In this document: in pieces, positions 12,004 to 24,503 of the stretch
How the letters are laid out: every line of letters begins with the position of its first letter
Numbering within the stretch: the stretch's first letter is position 1
Source of the DNA: Didymodactylos carnosus
Lineage: Eukaryota > Rotifera > Eurotatoria > Philodinida > Philodinidae
Length of the DNA: 64,000 nt
Assembly: GCA_905250885.1 (NCBI GenBank)
Contig: CAJNOQ010000087.1
Coordinates: 1 to 64,000 of the forward strand
Direction of reading: 5' to 3'
The notes under the pieces: generated by a model
What the model saw: the letters and a program-made list of their open reading frames with translations, nothing else
The model's database searches: none
What the model was told of the DNA's origin: nothing
Made by a program: the position numbers and the translations under genes

Positions 12004-14278
12004 TCATTTTCTTGTATCAGACCAATTTTCACCAAATTTGATATAATTTAATGAACAAATATTTGTATCAATATTCAATTGTGTCCAATAGACTGCATTA
12101 TGATTAGTTGTTGTTGTTCTTTGTTGTAACATTTCTTGGATGATTTCAGAACGATATTGTTGTTTATGTGTCGGTACAAATGGACTTGATGAATTTGTAA
12201 TATCAGATGAAAATGTTGCTTGATAAAAATCACAAATCAAATCTTCATCATTAATTAAATTACAATTTTCTACATCATTTAGCCAATCACGTGTTTGAAT
12301 AATTAATTCACCAAAGGCACGTCGATTTTTTTTTTCGGTGAATGCACATTGACCCAAATTAAGAACCATAATCAAAATTCGAAGAATACATTTGACTAAT
12401 TTTGGATTCATGGCTTTAAAACTTCTCGATTTTAAATCCAAACGATCGATAGTCCATCCAAGCATATACAAATAATAAAATGTTGATACAAATAAACAAC
12501 ATCGTTCATTAATTAAACTATCGTTATGATCGTAAAATAGTATATCATCGAGATCTTGAAATGTCATTGTACCTGTTGGATAAGAAAGATGTAAAAACCG
12601 TTATATATAATACTGTAGAATTCTAAAAGATTTCTTATGAATTGATTCTCTCTTTTTAAGATCTAAAGCGCGCAATGTGAAAATAGTCTAACTAGAGAAT
12701 TTATCAGAGATCGAGTCTCCTTTTTGTCTGTGCGCACGGAAAAAAAGTGAAATATTGACAATTGTACGAAGCTTTTTACGGTTGATGGAAAATTTTCCAA
12801 ACTCACGAGTGAATTCTAGACTTCCGGGTTTTGTACAGAATGTTTAAAAAAAAGGAAAAAGAAAAGCTTACCACTTGAAAGTAGATCATCTGTTGAGATC
12901 TAGAACACTGATAGCAGCGTTGAAAGCTAAAATTACCTCTCTTTTTTGGCGAGTTTATATTTTGATGTGAAATCTCAATATAGGTTAACTAACAAATCTG
13001 ACTGAAAGCAAAGACCATCATACAGAAAAAAGAATGTTCTTATGACAGATATTTCGCCAATGTTAGTCTGGCAAAATATCTGCTAGAACAAGAGAATGTC
13101 GTAATATCGAGAGTAGATAAATTGTCTACTGAGCGAAACCGTTTATTCAAATTAGTATTCATTCATTCCCATGTTTTCTGTTCTAAATAAATTGCAAAAA
13201 ATAATACTTTTTTCTCAACCAACAGCTCTAATAGTCTTTCTCAAATACGGCAAAGATTGAATCTAGAAGTTTAAGAGAAAATTATTGTATAAAACAAAAA
13301 TGATGGATATATATTTACCGTTTAATGGTACGACATTGTCATATGGTTTTGGATCAATGTGAGTTAACGCCACCGACAAACATTCAATTGTTGAAAATTT
13401 TATCAGTAACTGAAGAGCACTTTTTCGTTGTTGTAGATCTTTGAGATAGTAATCATCTATACCATTTTCTAATAGATATCTCAATAATTTATGTGGCTCA
13501 ATTCGAATACCGTTATAATGATCACCATCGACAACATTCAATGAACTTGTGAGATTTTGACATAATTTAACGAATACACGATTATCAGTACAACGTTGTT
13601 GATTTTGTTGTTCGGCAAGTTCATCGAGTCTTTCAATTACTTTCATAACACGTAAATTTTCAACAAAGAATCGTATAATAGCCATATTTGAATAAGTATT
13701 TAATTTAATCGAGTTCAAATAATAATCAAAGGCATACGGTAAACGTTTTGCAAATTCATCACGATCATTAACATACATATATGGAACCACAAGGTGTAAT
13801 AATTCCAATGCATATAAATGTCGTAATATAAGTTCCAAAATTTGTGTATCAAAATACATTTCAACACGATGTGCACCATATAATTTGAACATATTTTTTA
13901 AAAATTCATCTTCCTGACGATATTCACCAATAATTGTACGTAATATTTTTTCTTCATCTTCAATATTTGAACATTCTTCAAAACACCTTGTAATAATATC
14001 CAAATAACGATGATTGTACGCTGGTATCAACATACAACCATGAGAAGACAAACATCGACATTTAGAAGGACTAAATATAAAAATAATTGTACTCACATTA
14101 TGGAGATGAGTTTGAATCAGATTATGCAAAAATTTAAGAAAATTTCTTCTTCGAAATATATCCCTTATTCTATCCAAAAATTATGAACTAACCATTCAAC
14201 ATTGCTGTCACACGTCTTTTCTAATTGTCGATTTTTCGATGAATTTTCAAAAACATTTATAATTTCAGTTACAACCAT
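12004..14278 (-). CDS. Unrecognised 468-aa helical protein
   Basis: Three exons, 14278-14193, 14070-13319 and 12572-12004, splice in phase (86 + 752 + 569 = 1407 nt) into 468 residues. The start is MVVTEIINVFENSSKNRQLE; the first intron is 122 bp and the second 746 bp. The 14178-14192 region reads open but is better taken as intron, because the splice gives SNVECPSKCRCLSSHGC and continues in frame. The protein is mostly predicted helix, with LRHLYALELLHLV, LLRYLLENGIDDYYLKDL and VKCILRILIMVLNLGQCAF resembling an ARM or ankyrin-like repeat solenoid. There is a small cysteine cluster near residue 30, and a polar C-terminus containing FVPTHKQQYRSEIIQEML. No signal peptide or clear membrane segment is seen. 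I do not recognise the family. Codon use and spliced phasing make it a real gene. Confidence 0.75.
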
Positions 14279-15492
14279 TATTAAAAATTAATTAATTAAT
14301 CAATCAAATTTGTTTATCGTCAGTTTTGGAACAAGAGATATAACTAGAACAAGGTGAAAATATAACATTTTGAAACATGAAATAAAAATACGAGAAAAAA
14401 TTTAAATCAAAAACAATTACAATAAGCAATTTTTCTACTTGAACAGAGATGTTAACCGATCCACTGGAGCAAGAATGTCATACCACTATCGTTGGCAACT
14501 TTTTACAGAAAAAAAGTGCTACTTCGATGCAAAAGCTTTAAAAAAAACAGGATTTTTTTCAAAGAAATTAAATTTTTTATCAGATTCACGAAACCGTCAT
14601 CGCCGACTGGACAATATACTTACTTATAAAAAGTATAGTAAATGTTACACCAACAAGTTCGACATCTTTCAAGTACAATGACTTTTCTTTCACATTTGTT
14701 TAATAAAATAATAATCGTCTCAGAAATTCTATCGAAATATACACGGCTATTCTTTACATAGGAGAATTAACCTCCCTTAGAAGTTTTTTAAATCGTACGG
14801 ATGAACAGGTCGAGAAAACGAGCTTTAGATACAAGTAATCAAGATTATTCAAGTCTGTCACAGAAGAATAATTGAATATCGTACGTTTCTTACATACGCT
14901 AACTTAAATAAAATATATTTTTAGACAAAAAAGAAGAATCAGTCAATAAACAAGAAACTATTATGAGTCATCAGCGTTATTTATTTTGACGAGACAAATA
15001 AATCGAGCTACAAACGGTATTAAATATAGAATATTCGCAAAATAAAATAAAAAAACAACACGCACACTAACAAATTAATTCTGAAACCTCTACACCTTTG
15101 ATAAAAAAAAACGGCGTGTTCCAATTAAACAATAAAAAACAACAACTAGACACCGCTATTATATTTTCGATTTACACAACAAACAAAAAAAGAGATAAAA
15201 AAGTTCTTTATATTGCAGCAGAAAAACCACCGACACTGTTTCATACCCGGAAAAATGATAGGCAATTTTTCGAGATATATATATCTCGTTTGATATTATC
15301 AAAATAAAACATAAGATCAAAAACATGATATGTAAATCAAAGAGACATCTAAAGATAAGTTAAGTAAAAAAAAAATTAGCTCAAATATTCAAGCAAGTAT
15401 TTGACCATATTCGTCAGTTTTTACCTTCCTTCATTCTATTCTCACCTAATTAAATATCACGACTTTAAAATCGAAATCTTGCACTAGAAAAA
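14279..15492. other. Non-coding spacer between two minus-strand genes
   Basis: AT-rich, with no conserved coding signal. Open frames at 14439-14681 and 15098-15307 are lysine- and asparagine-rich translations of A-runs. The stretch should hold the promoter of the 468-aa gene and the 3' UTR of RAB3GAP2. Confidence 0.5.
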
Positions 15493-18400
15493 TTATCGTT
15501 TTGTATTCAATGTTCTCACTAATTCAAGCATTTCTTGTGCGAGATTATATTGAGAATAATTTTGAGGTAGATAGCAAAATATTTTTGTTAAAATATTATT
15601 AATTGAAAATAATGAACACGATTTAACTGGATAATCAACTAAACCATTGAGTGATGCTAGCCAGGTTTTTAATGTCGATGATAATTTTGCTTTTAGTTCT
15701 AAAGATGTATAGGACATTTTTATTTGTGGTGATTTTTCATTTGTTGTTGTTTTTGTCGTTGTATTATCAATAACATGTTTTAATCTTAAACCGGCAATTA
15801 TCAATAACTGAGATGCTAATGATTGCTTTTCATTAATTCTATATTCTTCATGTGATGCTATTTCATCGTAACCATATGCATACAATAAACAAATGTAATG
15901 TCGACGAATATATTCGCTGTCAATGAGCATATCTGTAGAAAATTGTAAAATTCGCTGAATATTTGCTTCAAATGTTTTTGATACAATATCACCACCCACA
16001 GAATTATCATCGAATGGTGTTTCTTTTTCAAACACTCCATTTAGTAAGCGTATAAAAAATAATTTTCGAATATTTGAGACACTGTTATCGACATCGTCAG
16101 TTATTAATGGATGTGTATGTAAATCAGTAAAAAATGCATTTATACCTAAATAAAAACGTGTACGATATTTACTCATTTTAGATTGTATTCAGCCACTCAA
16201 ACAAAAATGCTCCCGTCAGAATATCTAAATGTTTTAGCTGATGTATCGATCAATATTTTTTAATCATTTATCTAGATGCTCTAGATGAAGAATCGAGTTA
16301 GCTAACTGCATTGCTCGATATATAACCGAATACAACTGGGATACACCAAATGTAAATCGATGGAAATGTCAGCTCGTGGACAATGTTATCTAGTTGCATG
16401 GAGAGAAACATTTATTTGTGTCTAGATACATCGATCAGTGAACGGACTACCGAGATACATTTGGCGATGATCGATACTTTTTTTATGCTTGGTAATAACT
16501 ACCTTTAGTATCGAACATGGACATAGGTTTGATAGATTTCATATGGTAATACATAATGTAATATAATAAACGAATTAATTTATAATGATGCCAAACTAAA
16601 TGTGGATTGACTTGTTTCTGTTCCATAATGAGTTCAATGACAGATAATATTGACTGCTGATCAGTAGATGCCACTGGTGGCTTTAGCAAATTCGGACGAA
16701 ACAAGACTGCTGATAGAAATCGTTGAGATGATTTAACAGAATCTAGATAATAATAAGGAATAAAATTAGTCGACTGATCAAACATTTGCTTTTATTAGCA
16801 GCAATCCTTTTTTCTCCGTCTTGATCAGTACAGTAGCCTCTAATTGAGATAAAAACGAACTTATTAGAGATAATCATAAACACAGTCGCGTAAGGTTTTT
16901 TTATCTGTTTCAGAAAAACAAATCCACAAACCCTATATTCCTAGATGGAAAAAGAGCAAAAATCTATGAACCGCAAGCCTTGTGTCCTGTGGAAAACTGG
17001 GAAAGCCGCAATGAGAAAAAATCAGACTTCAGACTATTGGACTTTAATAGACTTAGGTCGAATTTTAAAATCTATTATATATACTATATAGATGGGCTTT
17101 GAAACTTCATAATTGGGATTTAAGTCTGCTTTTTTTCCTTCGAAAGTCGGCAAACTTATGCTGAAGATCTACACATATGCATGAAAACCATAAAGAAAAA
17201 TCATAACTCATTTCGTCTAAAACTAACCAATGCGCTGTGTACGATTCCTAGTAGAATCATATTTTTCCTTTAGAAAAACATTAGTCTTGGATTTTTCTAA
17301 TCATGTACCTGTACGTTGTTGTAACCATGCATCATCAACATTGAAGATGGGTATTTCATTCAATGGATTATAAATTGACTCAATAAATCGATCATAAAAT
17401 TGAATTAATAAGTGAAGATAGACAATTAATTCTTTATCAGTCATTCGTAATTCTTTATAACATAAACGTTCTTTCGGTATTTTGCCAACTTTTTCTATCA
17501 GTTGTGTTAACGTTGTTATTTTTGAACGAAAATACATATGCCATATCAAGGTAGCTAAATTTTGTTTAACCACTGATATTTGTATGCTGTCATAGTAGTC
17601 TAATAATAAATGGAATAATGTGGATGACGCAGAAGACGCACTTAAATCATTATTGTCATTTAACGTTTTATTCCATAATTGGATACATTCCCAACAACAA
17701 TAGACTAATAAAACGGTTGGTTCGAATGTATGAGGTAAAAATTGTCTACATAAGGAGAGATTAACTAAAATAAAGAACAAAAAAGACTTTACAAACTATA
17801 TTGCTTCTTCAACGAAAAAATTTATGAAATTAACCAGTTCTCAGAATTACTCAGACTACTAACTGTAACAAAGCAACTGACATATGATTCAAAATCTATC
17901 TTAAAGCCGATAATTGACATATTATACGAATATATCAACAAACAATGAGTGATTTACCTCGAATATGTTGTTCATAATTATCTTGATCAGTTGCAGTTAT
18001 GTCTGTGATGTTCTCTTCACTTTCATTATCTTCATTTGTTGTTCTTGGTTTAACCAACCATTTTGGATTAATTTGATTTTTAACTAGATATTTTGCTATT
18101 AATTCACTCAAATATTCTTGTTGATAGCAAATAAACACATTGTCAACAGTCAAATTGATAATGGTATTATCTTCGTTTTCTTCATCAAATATTTCGTCGT
18201 CATTATTCACTCGGCTAGTTGGTTTGTTCACTGATAATAAATTTTTCACACATAATAAAGCTGATAGACGTTTTACAAGTAATTGAATTGTGACATCATC
18301 CTCTTCATCAGAACCCAAATGATTTTTTATGATCAACAAGACCAATAAACTTAATGGTAAATGTTGTGTCTGTTGAAATATCTCTAGGATAAACCATATG

Positions 18401-21400
18401 TTTTCTTCATCTTCTTCATTCTCATCCAAGTTTGTTTTAGTCAATAATGTACTGACTAATTGCTTTAAAGTTTTTAATGATTTTGGTAAATTTTGTTGTG
18501 ATAATAATGCATAAATACATAACTGAATTAAATCAAGTGACTTTAAATGTGTTAATTGTAAATATTGTTGAAATTTTTCATCAGACCATTCGTTATCATT
18601 GTTGAACCATAATGAGAAAAAATATTGCCCAAGTAATACAAAGTCATTATAATCGATTGTTGGTTTTATTTCAAGATAGAATGGTGATTTCTCATTGACT
18701 GATGATCTTCGTCGAGTTGAAGATGTATCGCTTCGACCTGATTTGTCCGATGTTGATGTTTGACGTCGATAAGTAGAGGAAGCTGATATTGAAGATGATT
18801 GTTTTAGCATGGATAAAAATCGACCAAATGTTATAAATGATGGTTGTTTATTTGGAATATGAGTCTTTTGATTGTCAACATCATCAAAAAATCGTACTTT
18901 TTTATCCGGAATGGTATCAGATTGTGTATTTGATGATTTTTCATTTTTATAACATTTTTGTTCACACTGTTGATGATATTGTTCAAAGATGTTGTAATAA
19001 GTGTCTGTTTCAGTATTAGATAATGATAATTCGTTTTGAAATTCCTAGAACAACGTAAAAGTTTCAGTAGAAAAACAGGAGAGAAAAACCGTCAAATGTC
19101 ACTGTGCAGAAGACAAATGAAAAAACTTAAGTCTACCCTGAAGATAATTTGAATCTCGAATGAGCACAAATAGTTCAGAATACTCTGCTGCTATAGAATA
19201 ATGCTTTATTCGTTACAAGTGAGAATAGAGAACAGGATGCGGAGCAATTCAATGAAGAACAATCTTAATATGAGAAACGTCCTGTTTAACACTAGAATGT
19301 CCGGAAATTTTCATGACCTAGAACGCCCAAAGCGGTCATATTATTACTGTGCTAAACATCAAAGATGAATCTTAAAAATGAATATACAATCTTGTAGAGA
19401 ATTAAATTGTCTATCGTTTGGTATAGTAAAGAATTTTTTATTATTGTATGCAGTTTGTTTTATTAGGGATAAAAATCACAAAACGGTCAAAATGACCGCT
19501 ACGGGCGTTCTAGTGTTAAGGGAAAATCCAATTGCTGATGATGCTTACTTCTTTCGAGAACATCTCATTTGTCTCATTTGTCTTCTTTATAACCGTTGAT
19601 ATTGTTTTTATATATTCATTTACGGCGCTATAGATGTCGGATAATCTTAGACATATTTTGCAATAGTCATACAAATTGATTAATTCATTATCATGTAGTA
19701 ATGTATCCATATTTGAATTCAAATAATCTTCGGTTTCTTGTAAAAATAAACGCATGGTTAATAAATTCACATAGTCTGACTGAAATAGTACGTCCAGTGC
19801 TTCTCGTTTCATTTCAAATGATATCAAGCGTTTAATCAATAGACGATAATCATTTTTGAATTGATCCGTATCACTCGTCGATTCCTTCAGTAAACGTCGT
19901 AATTGCCTTAATATCATAACATCATGAGCTCGTTGATTACTACGATCACTAGAAAAGAGAGGAAGAAATAAATAAAAATATTATTCAATAGTCAGATACA
20001 AACCTTAATATCAAATGAAATGGTACTTGTAGTCCTTTAATTTCTCCACTCTCTTCCAACAGTATACACTGTTTAAAATTATATTTCGATGATGATAATG
20101 TTTGAAACGTATTTGTCCAACCGAGCATGTAATGATCCAAATAAATCAGTCGACAACTTTTGGAAACATTGAAAGCAGCAACTCGAGTTCCTTGTTGACA
20201 GCCCCACACCTAATATACAAGAAATTGGTTAGACTTAAATTCAACCTACTATAAGCTCAAACTTACTTCAAGCAATTGTCGTCTTGGAGCGTGAATAACA
20301 AGAAATAAGGCGGCTTTTCTTGCTGAAAACTGTGCACTGCTATTAACATCTTCCGTTTCTTCAATTTGCATAAATCCGATTTCTGCATCACGATAACCTG
20401 TAAAAAGAAATGTTAATATTTGTTTTCTTTAGTTTTCTCATAATTTGCTCTACCTTTAAACATTCGAATAGCAATACCACGTGATATATCGTACAACACA
20501 ACACGACCAAAACTATCTGTCAAAGCAGCCATATGTAATCCGGGAGAAACAATTATTTTTTCACCATGTCGTCTTAAATCGCGAAATCCAAATCTAAAAA
20601 AAGAAAATAAATTATCTTTGCTCTATTACTTATAATTAGGCACAGATTCACTCAATTCTTTTCCTTTACGTACCCACCTACTAAGAAGTTTTGTCTCCGG
20701 TTCTATTTTCGGTTTAGCATCTTCCGTTGCTGTTTGTTTTGTTGGTATCCAACGACTAGAAGAAATTATCACTTTTCGTCACTAACTGCTGCAAAACAAA
20801 CAAAAAACGCGTACCTCACAGCAGAAAATAATGATGATTTTAGCCTGTCTGCTAACGCAAATGCCACTTCAGTCAAATGTGGTAGCTGAGATCCCTTAGA
20901 AGAAAAAAAGAGTGCGTTGACAAAGAAAGAAAAAGAAAGAAAATTCTTTACTTCAGCACAATAATAAAAATTGCAGTATGGACCAGCTCCAATAGTGATA
21001 TATCGTGTAAAAAGTGGTGGAGTAGGACGAATGGTGGCTTGATAACCACCGGTCATTGATGCAGCACATAACTGGTCGAATCGATTGTCCGTCACTAACC
21101 CTAAAATTTAAAAATACATCATTGACAATGTAGCTTTTACATTCAATCATAATAGAGTATATCCGGAAAGTCTACTATTAGCTCTCTGCTACATTTAGCT
21201 AGGAACAGTGCGCTTCTTCTTGAATGATTCTGGTGAATAAATTGTTCATTGAGCATTTTCACTTATTATCAGTTGTCGTTACCTTCTGAAGTTATTTATA
21301 GACATCAAGAGGAGTCTATTCTATAAACAAATGTGGGTTTTCTCTACTTTTCTTGTCGGGATTTGATTTCTCAACAAAAATTGAGATAATGCATTATATG

Positions 21401-22715
21401 GGATTTTATTCTGTACAACTTACCGGCTGGTACGAAATCAAATACTTGATCTTGATCAGAGAAACCCCATTTTTTATAAGACAGTTGAGGTGATGTCGAT
21501 GAAGTATTTGCTAAAAGACAAAAATCTGAATAATTTTTTTCGAGCTAAAATCATTTTACGAACCATTTTTTAGCACATGATCACGGCAAACTTTGAGCAA
21601 CTGATGTAAACTAAATCCATCAATAACAACCAAAATGGATCGATACTGTATATAAAGTTCATCAGGCTGAAATACGAAGAGATTAATTGATAATATTTAC
21701 TTACATAAATTTATATATCCTTACTTGTTCCGTTAGACCTCGTATTTTTGATGGAAATTGTGTATGACATTTCAATTGAGTGACGATATCATCATGAAAT
21801 ATTTGTGATAGAAGTAATAATCCATCCTATAAGATAAATGTGTAATTAAATTTATCAACGTACTATAGTCAGCAATCTTCTTTTACTTCTGTATACAATC
21901 GGACATAACCAGTTGTGAATCCAACAACGATACAAGTCCATTCTGGTAAATGTGGATGCCTACAAACAGTAGTAGCTTTAAACAACAAAAGTGCTTTTCA
22001 CTCGAAAAGGAAATAAAGCCATTACATTTCTATCATACTTTTTTGTTGAGGCGACTGGAAGACATAATATACTTGTTATTCGTTCACTAAATAAAGAAAA
22101 ATATATATTATTGATATTGACTGTATATTGTATTAAATAAGGCATTTAAAAAGTGTATTCGATATACTATCTGGCATTTTTCATGCAAAACACTCACACT
22201 CACTTCGGCTATTTTTGTGGAGATTTACTCACCTTGCTTCGACCTGAAGTTTCGTTTCGTAAGAAACGGAGAAGAATGTTTGATCATTGATAAGTTTGGC
22301 TATAATGAACAAAAACAATATACATCATGAGTAGAATAAGTCGATGTTTCAGTTGTTGCTTACTAGTAAAAACAACTAATGTTTGGTCAAACGCAGCTAC
22401 AAGAATATTCAGGGCTGGAGAGAAAGCTAATAAACATTCTTTCAGCCATTCATTGCGAACACGTGGCATTTTTTTAATAATAAGAGCTGCATTTTGAGCT
22501 ACAGATTCAGAGGCTAGAAGAAAATAAAATGACGAGAATGTTCAGATGCATTTCTGTCTAATCAACAAGTTTTGCTTACTTTGATCCTGTTCGTCGTCGT
22601 CGTCGTCGTCCTCTTCGAAACCATCGTTATTATCTTCTAGCAAATGTGGTAACAATAGTGCTCGAATACGTTTTAAATCATTAATCACAGATAAGTTAAT
22701 AAGTGTACACGTCAT
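15493..22715 (-). CDS. RAB3GAP2: Rab3 GTPase-activating protein non-catalytic subunit
   Basis: About 19 exons, roughly 1,400 residues, similar to human RAB3GAP2 (1393). The start is the ATG at 22715, giving [20 protein letters not shown], then an acidic run (EEDDDDDDE); exon 1 ends at 22580. Recognisable blocks from N to [17 protein letters not shown] (beta-propeller region), [13 protein letters not shown], a stretch reading [46 protein letters not shown] then [78 protein letters not shown] (spliced across 16153), [37 protein letters not shown] and the terminal [14 protein letters not shown]. With the catalytic subunit it regulates Rab3 in exocytosis and acts on Rab18 at the ER. Several introns are larger; 19046-19552 holds a MITE. 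Exact borders of the middle small exons were not all resolved. Confidence 0.92.
19286..19519. mobile_element. piggyBac-type MITE in RAB3GAP2 intron
   Basis: A 226-bp element (19290-19515) is flanked on both sides by TTAA (19286-19289 and 19516-19519), the piggyBac target. The ends read CACTAGAATGTCCGG and, reversed, CACTAGAACGCCCGTAGCGG; an internal AACGCCCAAAGCGGTCAT repeats the same theme, as does AAAACGGTCAAAATGACCGC near the right end. There is no transposase. It lies in the intron 19046-19552, about 30 bp from the splice donor, so it is spliced out. Confidence 0.85.
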
Positions 22716-24503
22716 TTAGAATAAGACAAAAGATTGTTTTCTTGTTGGTTATTTATATAAAAAAATACGATTGATACTGCACAGTAGACGGTTTAATTAA
22801 AATAGCGAGATATCAATGTTAATACGCAGACTCTCCAAACGTACAATTCGAATAAACTATTTTGTATTGTCTAAAATTATAAAAGAACAAAATGCACGTG
22901 TATTTCTTCGGACGTGAGCCAACGTTTCCCACCTGGACAAGAACAAGAAAACAAAAAAAAGAAATATTTCATTTGAATACATATATACATAAGAAAAAGA
23001 TCCATAGTTTATCAGGCGAAATCCATTATTTAATCACGCGACAAAATACCTAGAAGAATAAGATGAAGACGAATTTTAAAAAGAGAATCATTTTACTTTC
23101 TACCGTTTTCATTATTTTCTGTTCAGGTCAAAAGAATATTCTCTAACATGTCAGAAATTGTTGATACTAGAGCCATCTAGTCGAAGACATAGAACAAGGG
23201 AGTGTTTGTTTGTTAAGAAAAACGTCAATTTAGCTTGTTATGTGAGAGAGAGAGTTGCCAGATGCTTAGGTCAGAAAAGCGGAAATTTTTTCCAAAATGT
23301 GGAAAAAAACGGAAACGCATATTTTTTTTTACTGTAGTTCATTTTTCACCAAATGTAAAGGGTATCAAAAAAAATTTTCTAACACCTTATGGTGGTTCCA
23401 CTTAAGAAATACAAGAGAAGTACGAAACATCAAACTCACAATTTGAATCGGTATTGATTTTCTGTGGATGCATCTGTTTTATAAAAGTTGCAAAAGCATT
23501 GTTTTGATAGGTCATTCAGCCTGACCAAATTTTTTATGAAAAAATGTAAAATCCTTCATTGTAGGAAAAAGGACAAAAACAAAAAAAAATCGTCGAAAAG
23601 CGGACATTTTGTGGAAAAAACTATAGAAAGTGGAATTTGTCCGCAACATGCAGGTCATCTGACAGCCCTAGTAAGGATTTGAGATGTTTTATTCTACTTG
23701 TAGACAAGAATACAAGTTAATCGAGAATGAAGTTTTTCGTTAGAGTTATGCTTATGCTTGGTGATCGATGTCGGATCTAAACTTATCGTATAAATAAAAA
23801 TAAAGAAGATGTCTTATTGCGTATTAAGACTAAAAATGAGATCTACATTAGTCATCTTCACCAAATTGTATAAAAATTAAAAATATAGGAAAATAATTTC
23901 GAGCAGAACAAATTTTTGAACTGTAGTATTCATCCGCGGCGTCATCTCGTTATTTAAATTTTGTAAATAAAAGTTTTCACGTAAAAATTAGTACTCAAAT
24001 TCGTATACAAATTCCTATTGACAATAATAGTAAATATTGAATCGTATTTTATTCGAGCCACGAATATCCTCCTTACTTTATAGTAATCTGTTTTATATAG
24101 AAATTTTTCAAAAATCAAGAGAAAAAAACAAAAGAGTATAAACAAACTTGCATTATCGGCACATACGAGAACGAGATAAAGAGAGAGAGAAACAGAGAGA
24201 GAGAGAGAGAGAGAGATGCACAACAACTCAGCAGTAATGAAAAAAACAAAAATTTTGTCAGTTTTTCAAATAAATATGTTTATGAAAATCAAAAAAAGAT
24301 GAAAGAAAAGAATGACACTAACAACAAATAAACAACAAAAACTTAAAAACACAAATGAAAAATAGCAAAACAGACAAATAATTTATTTGTATTTTTGTGT
24401 ACTTTTAAAAAATGCTTGTAAGAAAATATTCTATATAATAATAATATTAATGCACTTGGGAGAAAATAGAAGAGAATAGATCCGTACAGAAAAAAGAGAT
24501 TTC
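22716..24503. other. Non-coding spacer with element remnant and GA repeats
   Basis: Upstream of RAB3GAP2 and downstream of the SERTA gene. It contains GAGA microsatellites (about 23243-23253 and 24178-24216) and a probable element at 23254-23670. No coding exon is supported; the frames at 23488 and 23954 are repeat or simple sequence. Confidence 0.55.
23254..23670. mobile_element. Possible hAT-like non-autonomous element (about 417 bp)
   Basis: The right end, reversed, reads CTAGGGCTGTCAGATGACCTG; the left end reads GTTGCCAGATGCTTAGGTCAG. Both carry TGYCAGATG and lead into AAAGCGGA or TGCGGACA stretches, with AAGCGGACATTTTGTGG repeated internally in variant form. This looks like a MITE with weak TIRs. 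No target duplication was established; the class is a guess. Confidence 0.4.

Noticed and set aside
14085-14192. Open extension of the 468-aa gene's second exon with an internal ATG (14177)
   Set aside because: The upstream exon 14278-14193 with consensus GT..AG borders joins in phase at 14070, so this stretch is better read as intron.
24178-24216. GAGA tract next to short regularly spaced repeats as possible CRISPR or satellite
   Set aside because: Simple dinucleotide repeat without spacers; the host is a eukaryote.
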